NCBI GenBank assembly: GCA_949290355.1
Contig: CASERN010000001.1
Coordinates: 1-55,824 of the forward strand
Direction of reading: 5' to 3'
DNA from: an uncultured bacterium
Lineage (GTDB): Bacteria; Cyanobacteriota; Vampirovibrionia; Gastranaerophilales; Gastranaerophilaceae
DNA: 55,824 nucleotides
The notes beneath the pieces were generated by a model. That model saw only the letters and a list, made by a program, of their open reading frames with translations. It had not been told where the DNA came from and made no database searches. Shown here one piece after another: positions 43,373-51,539 of this stretch. Every line of letters starts with the position of its first letter. Position 1 is the stretch's first letter. Position numbers and translations under genes: made by a program.

Positions 43373-43374
43373 TG

Positions 43375-43639
43375 ACCATCAAAAAACATGTTTGTAACAT
43401 ATTAAGCGATTGCTGTAAAGAAACAACTTTAATGATTATTCATAACAGTTAAAATGACTATTAGAAGATTTTTTATAGTATTAGTGCGTGGGATTTTCTT
43501 AAAAGGAATGAGCTTTGAAGATGTATTCTATAATTTAATTCCTCTATTTATTATAGCTATGCTAACCCTGAGTTTAGCTTCTTTGACATTTATAAGGAAG
43601 CTTGATTTATATAAAATTAAATTAAAATTCAAATTTTAA
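43375..43639 (+). pseudogene. Collapsed ABC drug-efflux locus: ATPase tail plus internally deleted permease
   Basis: Bases 43375-43452 read TIKKHVCNILSDCC and continue KETTLMIIHNS to a stop, matching the end region of ABC ATPase domains (the R.HVW.IL..L.KE.TTLI..TH stretch). An ATG at 43454 then gives 61 residues. MTIRRFF, a typical ABC-2 permease N-terminus, is joined directly to VRGIFLKGMSFEDVFYNLIPLFIIAML, the C-terminal membrane helix region of the same family. The roughly 300 residues between are missing. The fragment retains an open frame, but it cannot be a working permease. Confidence 0.6.
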
Positions 43640-43699
43640 AATAGAAATAATTTATGCTAAAATGATTAAGGGTATTTTAGATTAATTAATAAGGTGAAT

Positions 43700-44170
43700 A
43701 TGAGTGAGAGTGAAGTAATAAGCTATAATAAATCGGTTATTTATGCCGCTGAAAAATTTGCAAAAGTTATAAAAGAATATATGAAAATTGTTCACAAAAA
43801 ACACAATATTCCTATTAATCATAATGAATATATTATTTTAGAAGAAATTGTCTTTAATCCCGGTATTACACAAGGTGATTTGGCAAGAAGTCTTTCTATA
43901 CAGAGAACTTACGTAAGTAAAATATTATCTTCTTTAGAAGATCGAGAATATATTACAAGAGAACAAGAAAAAAAATCAAAACAAATTATTGCTGTAAAAA
44001 GCTATGCTACTGATAAAGGAAAAGAGATTCATAAGCAATCTCGTAATATACTTGTTCAAGAAGCAAATGAGTTATTTTCTGAAAAAGAAAAAGAAGAATT
44101 GGATGGTGTTAGTCATATATTATTTAAACAAATAGAAAAAATTACAAAGATATATAATATAAAATTTTAA
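43700..44170 (+). CDS. MarR-family transcriptional regulator
   Basis: The 156-residue winged-helix protein has the MarR core: INHNEYIILEEIVFNPGITQGDLARSLSIQRTYVSKILSSLEDREYITREQEK, with flanking dimerisation helices. AAGG lies five bases before ATG 43700; a GTG two codons upstream is also possible. MarR proteins repress neighbouring efflux genes and release DNA on binding small phenolic or drug-like ligands. Two identical 12-bp palindromes lie immediately downstream in front of a broken DHA2 exporter, and they are the likely operators. The gene itself looks intact. Confidence 0.88.
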   Translation: MSESEVISYNKSVIYAAEKFAKVIKEYMKIVHKKHNIPINHNEYIILEEIVFNPGITQGDLARSLSIQRTYVSKILSSLEDREYITREQEKKSKQIIAVKSYATDKGKEIHKQSRNILVQEANELFSEKEKEELDGVSHILFKQIEKITKIYNIKF

Positions 44171-44232
44171 ATACCTATTGAAAATTCAACACTATTGTAA
44201 TATACTACAGGTGTTGAAAATTCAATAGGTAT
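44171..44232 (+). promoter_or_regulatory. Promoter with two MarR-type operators
   Basis: TTGAAAATTCAA (perfect palindrome around AA) occurs at 44178-44189 and 44214-44225, within a larger near-perfect inverted repeat (44171-44192 and 44211-44232). The left copy supplies a -35 TTGAAA (44178-44183), 17 bases before -10 TATACT (44201-44206). The right copy covers the start point, an arrangement suited to tight repression of the exporter gene at 44237. Confidence 0.75.
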
Positions 44233-44236
44233 AATT

Positions 44237-45268
44237 ATGGTAAATTTTACTAATCAAAAAAATGATATAAATAAATGGCTGATTCTTTTTCCAACAATGT
44301 TTGCAGCTTTTATGTTTTCTTTAGATGAGACAATTGCGAATATTGCATTACCACATATTGCAGGAAGTTTTTCTGTAAGCAATCAGGAATCAATTTGGAT
44401 ATTAACAAGTTATTTAATTGCAAGTTGTTTAACTATACCAATGTTAGACTGGCTATGCAGGGAAAGAAACTCTTGTTAGATTTAATGTTTTGAGCAATTG
44501 GAATTACACAATGGGAACAATATGCATAACAGTAATGAATGCTATTTTACTTGGTTCTCTTGCAATGATTCCTCAATTTATGCAGACAATGATGGGATAT
44601 GATGCTTTTACAAGCGGACTTTCAATGATGCCTCGAGGAATAGGCTGTATGATTGGCTTATTTTTAAATAAATTTTTACCTGAAAAACAGATGTTCGAAT
44701 TGTTGCATCTGCTGGAGTTTTATTATTATCAATAGGAAGTTGGATGTTAGGTGATATAAATTTACAAATTTCACAAGCTTCAATATTTATTCCAAACATT
44801 TTATTTGGTATTGGGATGACATTGGCTATGATTCCTTTGGTATCATTTTCTTGTTTGACAGTTCCTGCAAAAGAAATGTCTAACGCAAGCGGATTACAAA
44901 ATTTCATCAAAACAATAGGTGGAGCAGTTGGAACATCATTAGTTGTAACTTTTATCTCAAGATTTTCTCAAATTCATCAATTTATGATGGTCAAGAATTT
45001 ATCTGAAACAAATAGTGTTTATATTGAAAGAATTTCAGCTTATGCTGCGAATTTTGCTCAAAGTACAGATTTTGATACTGCTGTAAATATGGGAGTAAGT
45101 ACAGTTAAGCCGCTTTTAGAAGCTTGTCAATATAATGATTTACAAATGTTCTTTTTATCAAGAATAAGAGAGTATAATAATCGTGCAACAAAATATAAAT
45201 TACAAAAATATTTAAACGGCTGGTTAAATCGTGTTTATGCTTGTTACGATTTTGTTATAACGTTATAA
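44237..45268 (+). pseudogene. Broken DHA2 (EmrB-like) multidrug exporter
   Basis: Three reading frames make up one exporter of the 14-helix major facilitator type. Bases 44237-44479 encode the first two helices (FSLDETIANIALPHIAGSFSVSN, ESIWILTSYLIAS). The frame then breaks at about 44450-44480, where helices 3 to about 7 are deleted. A second frame resumes KETLVRFNVLSNWNYTMGT and runs through MIPQFMQTMMGYDAFTSGLSMMPRG. A frameshift near 44688 (TDVRIVASAGVLLLSIGSW continues in the frame of 44744-45268) leads to the last helices and a C-terminal loop. At about a third of its length missing, it cannot function. Confidence 0.85.
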
Positions 45269-45288
45269 ACTCCTTTCTTTTTTATGAT

Positions 45289-45318
45289 AAAGCTCGGTAT
45301 AAAAACCGAGCTTTTTTT
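45289..45318. terminator. Intrinsic terminator after the exporter remnant
   Basis: AAGCTCGGT and ACCGAGCTT form a 9-bp stem with a short A-rich loop, followed by T residues on the plus strand. Confidence 0.85.
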
Positions 45319-45407
45319 ATATTTTTTTATTATTCTTTTAATTTCTTTTAAATTCTTTTAATTACGAGCGGGGCAATAGTGGGGAAATTTAATAATTATG
45401 CAACAAA

Positions 45408-45446
45408 GTAAAAAAATAGCGATAAGTGAAAAACCTTATCGCTATT
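45408..45446 (-). terminator. Terminator of the tRNA-Arg gene
   Basis: On the minus strand AATAGCGATAAG and CTTATCGCTATT form a perfect 12-bp stem with an 8-base loop and a T run. It lies 14 bases after the tRNA 3' end. Confidence 0.85.
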
Positions 45447-45459
45447 ATCTTTTAAAACT

Positions 45460-45533
<74 letters not shown>

Positions 45534-45669
45534 TTAATTATCGGGTACAATATTTATAATAGCAAAAAAAGATTTATTTTCAAGTTTTTTATTTATTTAC
45601 AAAAAACAGGCATTATAATTAAATTTTTTACAACACTGTATGATATTCTTTATTTGTGAGGTAAGAATT

Positions 45670-45870
45670 ATGGAAAAATTAACAAAAAGAGAAGTTGCAA
45701 TTTTAAGATTAATTACACAAGGATATGGTAATATTCAAATAAGCAAAAGTATTTTTGTAAGTACGCACACTGTTAAAGCACACATTAGCTCTATTATAAG
45801 AAAACTTAACGCTAAAAATAGAACTAATGCTGTATATATAGCTATTAAAAATCATTTATTAGACGAATAA
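45670..45870 (+). CDS. Stand-alone LuxR/GerE-type helix-turn-helix protein
   Basis: The 66-residue product is a bare LuxR-type DNA-binding domain: LTKREVAILRLITQGYGNIQISKSIFVSTHTVKAHISSIIRKLNAKNRTNAV, the same pattern as the C-terminal domain of the response regulator at 32846. There is no receiver or sensor domain. GerE of Bacillus is a precedent for a solo domain. The start ATG 45670 has GAGG eight bases before it; the longer upstream frame runs through the tRNA region and is not real. The amidase gene starts 62 bases downstream. Confidence 0.82.
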   Translation: MEKLTKREVAILRLITQGYGNIQISKSIFVSTHTVKAHISSIIRKLNAKNRTNAVYIAIKNHLLDE

Positions 45871-45932
45871 ATCGTTACAATTTGATAGCTTTTCTTGCCC
45901 GTTATATAATAGATAATGAGCGAGATTTAATT

Positions 45933-47807
45933 ATGAAAAAACTGTTTATTTTATTTTTAATTACTTTTATAACAATATTCTCATTAGGACAAAAAACTTT
46001 TGCAGAGAATTTATATAAATTTACATCAGCGAATTTTGATACCTCAAATTCCATAATTGTTTTATCTGGTAAAGATACACCATCAGGAGCTGTTACCAAT
46101 AATATTAAGCTGGTAAAAATGGAGAATCCTACCAGAGTATATTTTGATATAAACTCTTCTATTATAACCTTTCCAAAACAAGATTGGACATTCAATTCTG
46201 GTCCCATCAAACAAATTAAAATCAATCAATTTTCTACAAATCCAAAAATAGTAAGAGTTGTGATGTATTATGACACACAAACAGGTTTTAATCCGAATAA
46301 TATTAAATTTCTTAGAATTAAAAATAATTTAATTATTAAACTAAAAGATAAAACTATATGCGATAACCCTTATTACCACAATACATACAGAGATGAACAT
46401 TCATCATCAAGCGATTTTTATGAATATTTAACAATTACTACGCCTGTCAACCAAAGCAGTGATAATATTGTAGGACAAATTCAAGAAGCATTTGAAGAAC
46501 AAACTAAACAAATTAGAGAAAAAAAAGAACTTAAACTCAACACTAAATACTATCTTAACAATATTACAACAAAACAAAACGGTGTTTTATTAAACGGTTT
46601 TGGCACAGTTACAATTGAGAGACCTATGATTTTATATAATCCTACAAGGATTATATACGACTTGCCTAATACTCTTGTAGATATGAAAATTAGAAATAAA
46701 GAGTACCGTATAAATGAAACTGAAACTGTTAAAATTGGACAATTTTCAGTAAATAAAGCTAGAATTGTAATCACAACCGATACAGTGAAAGATTATATTC
46801 CAATATATTCAAGTGATAATCAGTCTCTTTTGATAGCTAATTATAAAAAAATAAATAATTCAACATTATACAACAATATCTGTAATGTTATAGATTATGA
46901 TAAAGAAAAGGTCAATGATTTAACTGAATCTATGGTTTTAAAATTCAGTTCTCCTGTAGTACATGCAGTAGATAGATACAATGATAAATTAATTTTATAC
47001 CTTTATAACGTATCTAAATACAATGATGTTAATTTTAAAAATGCATACTCAAATACATTTTTTAAAGATGCGGAAATATCTTTAATGCCAAAAGTAGGGT
47101 TAAAATTAACAATTCCTATTGAACAAGATACAATGATAAGCAATTTTATCAGTGCAGATGGAAGAAGTCTTAAAATTACACTAAAAGCTGCCAAAAAACC
47201 TGCCGCACAAACTGTAGTACCGCCTACAATTATATTAAATCCACCTTCGACTGTATCTTCACAAAGTTCCGGTAAAAAGAAAGTTGTAATTGATGCAGGA
47301 CATGGAGGAAGTGATGTCGGAGCTGTTGGAGGAAATATATATGAAAAAAATATTACACTCGATGTATCAAAAAGAGTAGCAGCACTTTTAAAACAAAAGG
47401 GTTATCAAGTTGTAATGACAAGAGATGATGATTCCTATGTATCATTGCAAGATAGAGTTAAAATCAGTGAAAATGCTAACCCTGATATATTTGTGAGTAT
47501 TCATGTAAACTCAAGTGTAAGACCTGAAATTACAGGAGTAGAGACTCACTATTATCATCAAGAAAGTCTTGCTCTTGCTCAAACAGTTCATTCTTCTTTT
47601 GCGAGTGCAGTAAGCTCTCCAAATCGTGGCTTGTTTAAATCTAAATTTTATGTTATAAATCATACTACATCTCCAGCTATTTTAGTCGAAATCGGATTTA
47701 TTTCAAACGCAGAAGAAAGAGCTCAATTAATTGGAGAAAAAAGGAAGCAGGCAACTGCTAAATCAATAGCTGATGGAATACAAAACTATTTTAAACAATA
47801 CAAATAA
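45933..47807 (+). CDS. N-acetylmuramoyl-L-alanine amidase with AMIN-like domains
   Basis: This zinc amidase cleaves peptide stems from murein glycans during cell separation. It is 624 residues from ATG 45933, where a signal peptide begins (MKKLFILFLITFITIFSLGQKTFA). Two or three AMIN-like beta domains fill about 25-430. A Pro-rich linker and an Amidase_3 domain (about 450-624) follow. Zinc ligands and the catalytic Glu are visible in VVIDAGHGG (His), NIYEKN (Glu), VSIHVN (His) and LVEIGFISN (Glu). TATAAT at 45903-45908 gives a short leader. murI starts inside its last codons. Confidence 0.92.
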   Translation: MKKLFILFLITFITIFSLGQKTFAENLYKFTSANFDTSNSIIVLSGKDTPSGAVTNNIKLVKMENPTRVYFDINSSIITFPKQDWTFNSGPIKQIKINQFSTNPKIVRVVMYYDTQTGFNPNNIKFLRIKNNLIIKLKDKTICDNPYYHNTYRDEHSSSSDFYEYLTITTPVNQSSDNIVGQIQEAFEEQTKQIREKKELKLNTKYYLNNITTKQNGVLLNGFGTVTIERPMILYNPTRIIYDLPNTLVDMKIRNKEYRINETETVKIGQFSVNKARIVITTDTVKDYIPIYSSDNQSLLIANYKKINNSTLYNNICNVIDYDKEKVNDLTESMVLKFSSPVVHAVDRYNDKLILYLYNVSKYNDVNFKNAYSNTFFKDAEISLMPKVGLKLTIPIEQDTMISNFISADGRSLKITLKAAKKPAAQTVVPPTIILNPPSTVSSQSSGKKKVVIDAGHGGSDVGAVGGNIYEKNITLDVSKRVAALLKQKGYQVVMTRDDDSYVSLQDRVKISENANPDIFVSIHVNSSVRPEITGVETHYYHQESLALAQTVHSSFASAVSSPNRGLFKSKFYVINHTTSPAILVEIGFISNAEERAQLIGEKRKQATAKSIADGIQNYFKQYK

Positions 47808-48600
47808 TAATATTGATAAAAGACCAATTGCTTTTTTTGACTCTGGAGTTGGAGGCTTAACTGTATATAGAAAAGTCAAAAATTTACTTCCATATGAAAA
47901 TTGTCTTTATTTTGGAGATACCAAAAATATGCCATATGGAGAAAAGACAGAAAAGCAGCTTGTCGAATTTGCCGATAAAATTTTTAGATTTTTTGAAAAA
48001 CAAAATGCAAAAGCTGTAATAATGGCTTGTAATACAACTTCAGCAATCACATACGAAAAATTGAAGGATAATTACAACTTTAAAATTTTTCCTATTATCC
48101 AATCTGTTTGCCCAATTCTTGCAAAACTTGAAAATATAAATAAATTGGGTATAATAGCAACTCCTGCAACTATTAATTCTCATATTTATTCTAGGGAAAT
48201 TTCCAAATACAATCAAAAAATTAAAGTTTTTGAACTTGCAGCTCCAAAATGGGTAAGAATAGTTGAAGAACACAGAATAAACCAACCTCAAAGTCTTTCC
48301 CAAATTCAAGAAATCATAGAAATTATGCAAAACTTTAATCCGGATAAGATAGTTCTAGCTTGTACTCATTATCCTTATCTTCTTGAGGTATTAAAAAAAT
48401 TTGTTCCTGAAGAAAGATTCATTGATCCTGCACTTTATTTCGCAGAAAATATAAAAAAATTTCTCATTGAAAATAAAATGCTTAATGATAAATTTGAATA
48501 CGAAAAATTTTATGTAAGCTCTAATCCAGAAAACTTCAAAACTGCGTCTAAATTATTTTATGAACTTAAGGAATTACCAGAATTAATCAATCTTGATTAA
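47773..48600 (+). CDS. murI: Glutamate racemase
   Basis: MurI supplies D-glutamate for peptidoglycan. The 275-residue protein shows FFDSGVGGLTVY at the start, YFGDTKNMPYGEK, VIMACNTTSA (catalytic Cys74 region), NKLGIIATPATI and VLACTHYPYL (second catalytic Cys), with FIDPA near the end. Only the ATG at 47773 is available before the conserved N-terminus. It lies within the amidase gene (35-base overlap), without a ribosome-binding site, so initiation is presumably coupled to amidase translation. Confidence 0.94.
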   Translation: MEYKTILNNTNNNIDKRPIAFFDSGVGGLTVYRKVKNLLPYENCLYFGDTKNMPYGEKTEKQLVEFADKIFRFFEKQNAKAVIMACNTTSAITYEKLKDNYNFKIFPIIQSVCPILAKLENINKLGIIATPATINSHIYSREISKYNQKIKVFELAAPKWVRIVEEHRINQPQSLSQIQEIIEIMQNFNPDKIVLACTHYPYLLEVLKKFVPEERFIDPALYFAENIKKFLIENKMLNDKFEYEKFYVSSNPENFKTASKLFYELKELPELINLD

Positions 48601-48610
48601 TAAGTAACAT

Positions 48611-49594
48611 TTAACACAATTTTTGTATTATTTCACAGCATTTTTCATAACTATCAATAATATTTACTCTTTGAGTAATGCACAAAATATCCGGATTAAT
48701 ATTCAATTCTGTATTATTTTCCTTAATTACATATACTGGAATATCTCTTTTTAACGCTTCAAACACAGGAGTAGAACCAAGTGCATCATAAGGCATCACC
48801 AGATAATCAAGGTTATCAATACTTATTCCTTTTGATTTAGAAATTAAAGGGGCATTATCCAAACCTAATAAAATACATGGTAAAAATGTAGGAGTTATAT
48901 ATTCAGATGCAGCCTTTCCATTAACTAGTTGAGGATATATTTGATAATCTTCAAAAGCAGGTGAATGAGCACAAGGAACTTGCAATTCTTTTACAATATA
49001 ATGAGATAAAATAGCCTCAACTCCACCTACAGGATCCACACCTATTCCATTTGCATAATCTGAGTTTATATCTTCTGGATCTTCAAAAAAACATATAATT
49101 CCAATTGCATCACAACCTCTTTCAACAAGACTTTTTGAAGCTTCTAAAAGAGTTTCAATATTTTTAACACTTCCTGTCGATATTCCGTTTTCCTCAACTT
49201 GAAAATCAACTCCAACCTCTTCATTGGTTATAATATATTCACTTACATTAATACCATACACTATACGCACAGCATTTAATGTATTTATATGGACATTTAA
49301 AACATCTTTTGGAATTCTTTTATCAAAAACGAGACCAATTTTGTTCTTTTGAGATGGGAGTAAATTAACCTCTCCTTTAAAAAATTGGTCTATTGCATAC
49401 CCCTCAACGTACAACATATTTTCATTAATACCTGAAAAACAGCCAGCATTTACAACATTTGGGTTTACTATAAGTTTAGATATTTTTGAAAACATCCTTG
49501 CATAAGAACTTGCATCACCTGCATATCCGCCGATTGAAGCACCAATACCGGTTGGGACTATAAACGCTCCGAGTTTTTTACCATCATCTAACAT
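48611..49594 (-). CDS. DUF3326 family protein
   Basis: The 327-residue sequence matches the DUF3326 family, known mainly from Cyanobacteria and plastid-bearing eukaryotes. Segments include AFIVPTGIGASIGGYAGDASSY, NVVNAG, NMLYVEGYAIDQFF, GIGVDPVGGVEAILSHYIVKELQVPCAHSPAFEDY and a C-terminal nucleotide-like domain. No function is known to me. I place the start at ATG 49594: a TATTAT (49601-49606) ends six bases before it, and no ribosome-binding site is seen, so this mRNA may be leaderless. The ORF could also begin at a TTG five codons earlier. Confidence 0.82.
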   Translation of the reverse strand: MLDDGKKLGAFIVPTGIGASIGGYAGDASSYARMFSKISKLIVNPNVVNAGCFSGINENMLYVEGYAIDQFFKGEVNLLPSQKNKIGLVFDKRIPKDVLNVHINTLNAVRIVYGINVSEYIITNEEVGVDFQVEENGISTGSVKNIETLLEASKSLVERGCDAIGIICFFEDPEDINSDYANGIGVDPVGGVEAILSHYIVKELQVPCAHSPAFEDYQIYPQLVNGKAASEYITPTFLPCILLGLDNAPLISKSKGISIDNLDYLVMPYDALGSTPVFEALKRDIPVYVIKENNTELNINPDILCITQRVNIIDSYEKCCEIIQKLC

Positions 49595-49603
49595 ATCTAC
49601 ATA

Positions 49604-49647
49604 ATACAATAAACAAGACAGCTTTAAAGCTGTCTTGTTTATTGTAT
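49604..49647. terminator. 44-bp perfect palindrome acting as terminator of the 49660 gene
   Basis: The 22 bases starting at 49604 (ATACAATAAACAAGACAGCT...) are the exact reverse complement of the following 22, with no unpaired base. It directly follows the stop codon of the minus-strand gene at 49660. The left end holds the TATTAT used by the DUF3326 gene. Confidence 0.8.
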
Positions 49648-49659
49648 ATTCAATTTCTA

Positions 49660-50049
49660 TTATTGCTGTACACCGCCATATGAGAAATCATTTTTGATGT
49701 TAGTTTGCAACAATTTTGTCCAAGAAGATTCAAATGATGTTATTTCATTTAATTGAGTTTCCAAATTGTTTTTCTCAACTTCCAATTCTTGCTCCCAAGA
49801 ATTTAGATTTGCTAATTGCAATTCATGCTCCTCTTGTAATTGTTCACTTAATAATTCATAAGTATCAGGATCTGAATCGTAATATGAATAATATATTTCA
49901 TCTGCTTGATCATTATACTTGGCTTGTTCTTCAGCAACCTGTTTTGAAGAATTTAATAAATTCATCATATTAGTCGCCAACTTATCATTTATCATTGATT
50001 TTTGTTTTGTGTAAAGTAACAATGTTTCATGAATATTTGAAATTGCCAT
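49660..50049 (-). CDS. Hypothetical coiled-coil protein
   Basis: I place the start at ATG 50049 (GAGG seven bases upstream), giving 129 residues. The protein is almost entirely helical, with a heptad-rich region from about 70 to 105 (SEQLQEEHELQLANLNSWEQELEVEKNNLETQLNEI) and a polar C-terminus (NDFSYGG). The ETQL pattern with a preceding E.EK is shared with the gene at 50950 on the other side of clpP. Function unknown; probably a lineage-specific family of small structural proteins. Confidence 0.6.
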   Translation of the reverse strand: MAISNIHETLLLYTKQKSMINDKLATNMMNLLNSSKQVAEEQAKYNDQADEIYYSYYDSDPDTYELLSEQLQEEHELQLANLNSWEQELEVEKNNLETQLNEITSFESSWTKLLQTNIKNDFSYGGVQQ

Positions 50050-50218
50050 CTCTCTCATCCTCTTTTCTTTGTTCTTGTATATATATAAACAATTTTCAAA
50101 ATCCTCAATTTCAACAATTAATTTAATCTTTACATTTGTTAATATTTGATAAATAATACCTTATATAAATGAATTTATTTTTGTAATATAATACACTTGT
50201 TATATATAGGAGAGAAAA

Positions 50219-50833
50219 ATGGATCAACAAACTTATATGAGAATAATGGGTTATGTTCCTACAGTTATTGAGGCTTCATCAAGAGGAGAAAGATCATTTG
50301 ATATTTTTTCAAGACTATTAAGAGAAAGAATTATTTTCCTTGGCACTGAAATAGATGACGAAGTCGCAAATTCCGTAGTAGCACAGTTATTATTACTTGA
50401 CAGCGAAAATTCAGAAAAGGATATAATGCTTTATATTAACAGTCCCGGTGGAGTTATCACTGCAGGTATGGCAATATATGATACAATGCAACTTATTAAA
50501 TCTGATGTATCAACAATTTGTCTTGGGGATGCTGCATCAATGGGAGCATTTTTACTTTGTTCTGGAACAAAAGGGAAAAGACTTGCACTTCCAAATTCAA
50601 GAGTAATGATTCATCAGCCATTAGGCGGAGCTAAAGGCCAAGCTACAGATATCGAAATTGAAGCAAAAGAAATTTTGCGTATGAAAGATATGTTGATAGA
50701 AATTATTGCAAAGAATTCAGGACAACCAATTGAAAAAGTCAAAGAAGATTGCGAAAGAGACCACTTCTTAACAGCTCAACAAGCTTTAGAATACGGACTT
50801 ATTGATAAAGTAATCACAAGAGATAAAAAATAG
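50219..50833 (+). CDS. clpP: ATP-dependent Clp protease proteolytic subunit
   Basis: ClpP forms the tetradecameric chamber that degrades substrates fed by Clp ATPases. The 204-residue sequence has the catalytic Ser in [11 protein letters not shown], His in [16 protein letters not shown] and Asp in the DHF stretch ([21 protein letters not shown]), plus the start [25 protein letters not shown] lies about 25 bases upstream with a clear GGAG box. clpX is not adjacent, and the flanking genes are two small coiled-coil proteins. Confidence 0.96.
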   Translation: MDQQTYMRIMGYVPTVIEASSRGERSFDIFSRLLRERIIFLGTEIDDEVANSVVAQLLLLDSENSEKDIMLYINSPGGVITAGMAIYDTMQLIKSDVSTICLGDAASMGAFLLCSGTKGKRLALPNSRVMIHQPLGGAKGQATDIEIEAKEILRMKDMLIEIIAKNSGQPIEKVKEDCERDHFLTAQQALEYGLIDKVITRDKK

Positions 50834-50861
50834 TTTATTTACAAAACTTAATAAAACCTGT

Positions 50862-50896
50862 AAAAACATGCAATTACTTGAAGTTGCATGTTTTTA
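50862..50896. terminator. Intrinsic terminator of clpP
   Basis: AAAAACATGCAA (50862-50873) pairs with TTGCATGTTTTT (50884-50895) over a 10-base loop; T run on the plus strand. Confidence 0.85.
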
Positions 50897-50949
50897 TATA
50901 ATTGTAAGGTTAAAAAGGTTAGTAAATAAAGTTAGGTAGGAGTAAAAAG

Positions 50950-51471
50950 ATGTCTCTATTGATTTTCGCATACCGAAAATTAGACATTATCCATCGTAGA
51001 AATGACTTGCAGTATCGATTGATGGAATTGACCAGAAAGTTATCTGATTTGCAACAATATTCAGCTAACATAGCAGATGGTTCAGTTTCAATGTCTGATA
51101 TGATGAACACTCCAAGTTCAATGTTCGGTCGTCAAATGATGTATATGCAATATGCCCATAATGGGTCATTATTCGGAGCACAACAAAAATTTGCAATGAT
51201 GCAGCCGCAAATAGCTATGCAAATGCAACAAATTCAAGATCCTAATATGCAAAATATGTATCAAAATTGGATCTTTAAAAATTTATATGATCAAGAACGT
51301 GAAAGATTTGGAAAACAAGAAGCTAAACTTTTAAATGAGCAAGAAAAACAAATCCAAGCAGAAAAAACAAAAATCGAAACTCAATTAAAACTTCTTGAAC
51401 AAGAATATGATTCTTGCAAACAAGCTGAAGATTCAGCAGTAAAAACTTGGAAACCTGAATATACAGCTTAA
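50950..51471 (+). CDS. Hypothetical coiled-coil, Met/Gln-rich protein
   Basis: The 173-residue protein starts MSLLIFAYRKLDIIHRRNDLQ, has a central Met/Gln-rich part (MQPQIAMQMQQIQDPNMQNMYQ), and ends in a coiled coil (NEQEKQIQAEKTKIETQLKLLEQEYDSCK). The closing pattern EK..IETQL resembles the end of the gene at 49660. TAGGAG sits eight bases before the ATG. It has no signal peptide. No family recognised. It stands alone with its own terminator. Confidence 0.6.
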   Translation: MSLLIFAYRKLDIIHRRNDLQYRLMELTRKLSDLQQYSANIADGSVSMSDMMNTPSSMFGRQMMYMQYAHNGSLFGAQQKFAMMQPQIAMQMQQIQDPNMQNMYQNWIFKNLYDQERERFGKQEAKLLNEQEKQIQAEKTKIETQLKLLEQEYDSCKQAEDSAVKTWKPEYTA

Positions 51472-51509
51472 TAGATTTTACCTATAATCCTATCCTTGAC
51501 TAACCTGTG

Positions 51510-51539
51510 AGGAGGTCGCATTCAAGCGATCTCCTTTTT
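51510..51539 (+). terminator. Intrinsic terminator of the 50950 gene
   Basis: AGGAGGTCGC and GCGATCTCCT form a 10-bp stem (one G-T pair) around ATTCAA, followed by T residues that run into the stop codon of the convergent gene. Confidence 0.8.

Noticed and set aside
44490-44735. Separate small membrane protein genes at 44490 and 44744
   Set aside because: Joined by one frameshift and a deletion they reconstruct a single DHA2 exporter, so they are pseudogene pieces and not independent genes.
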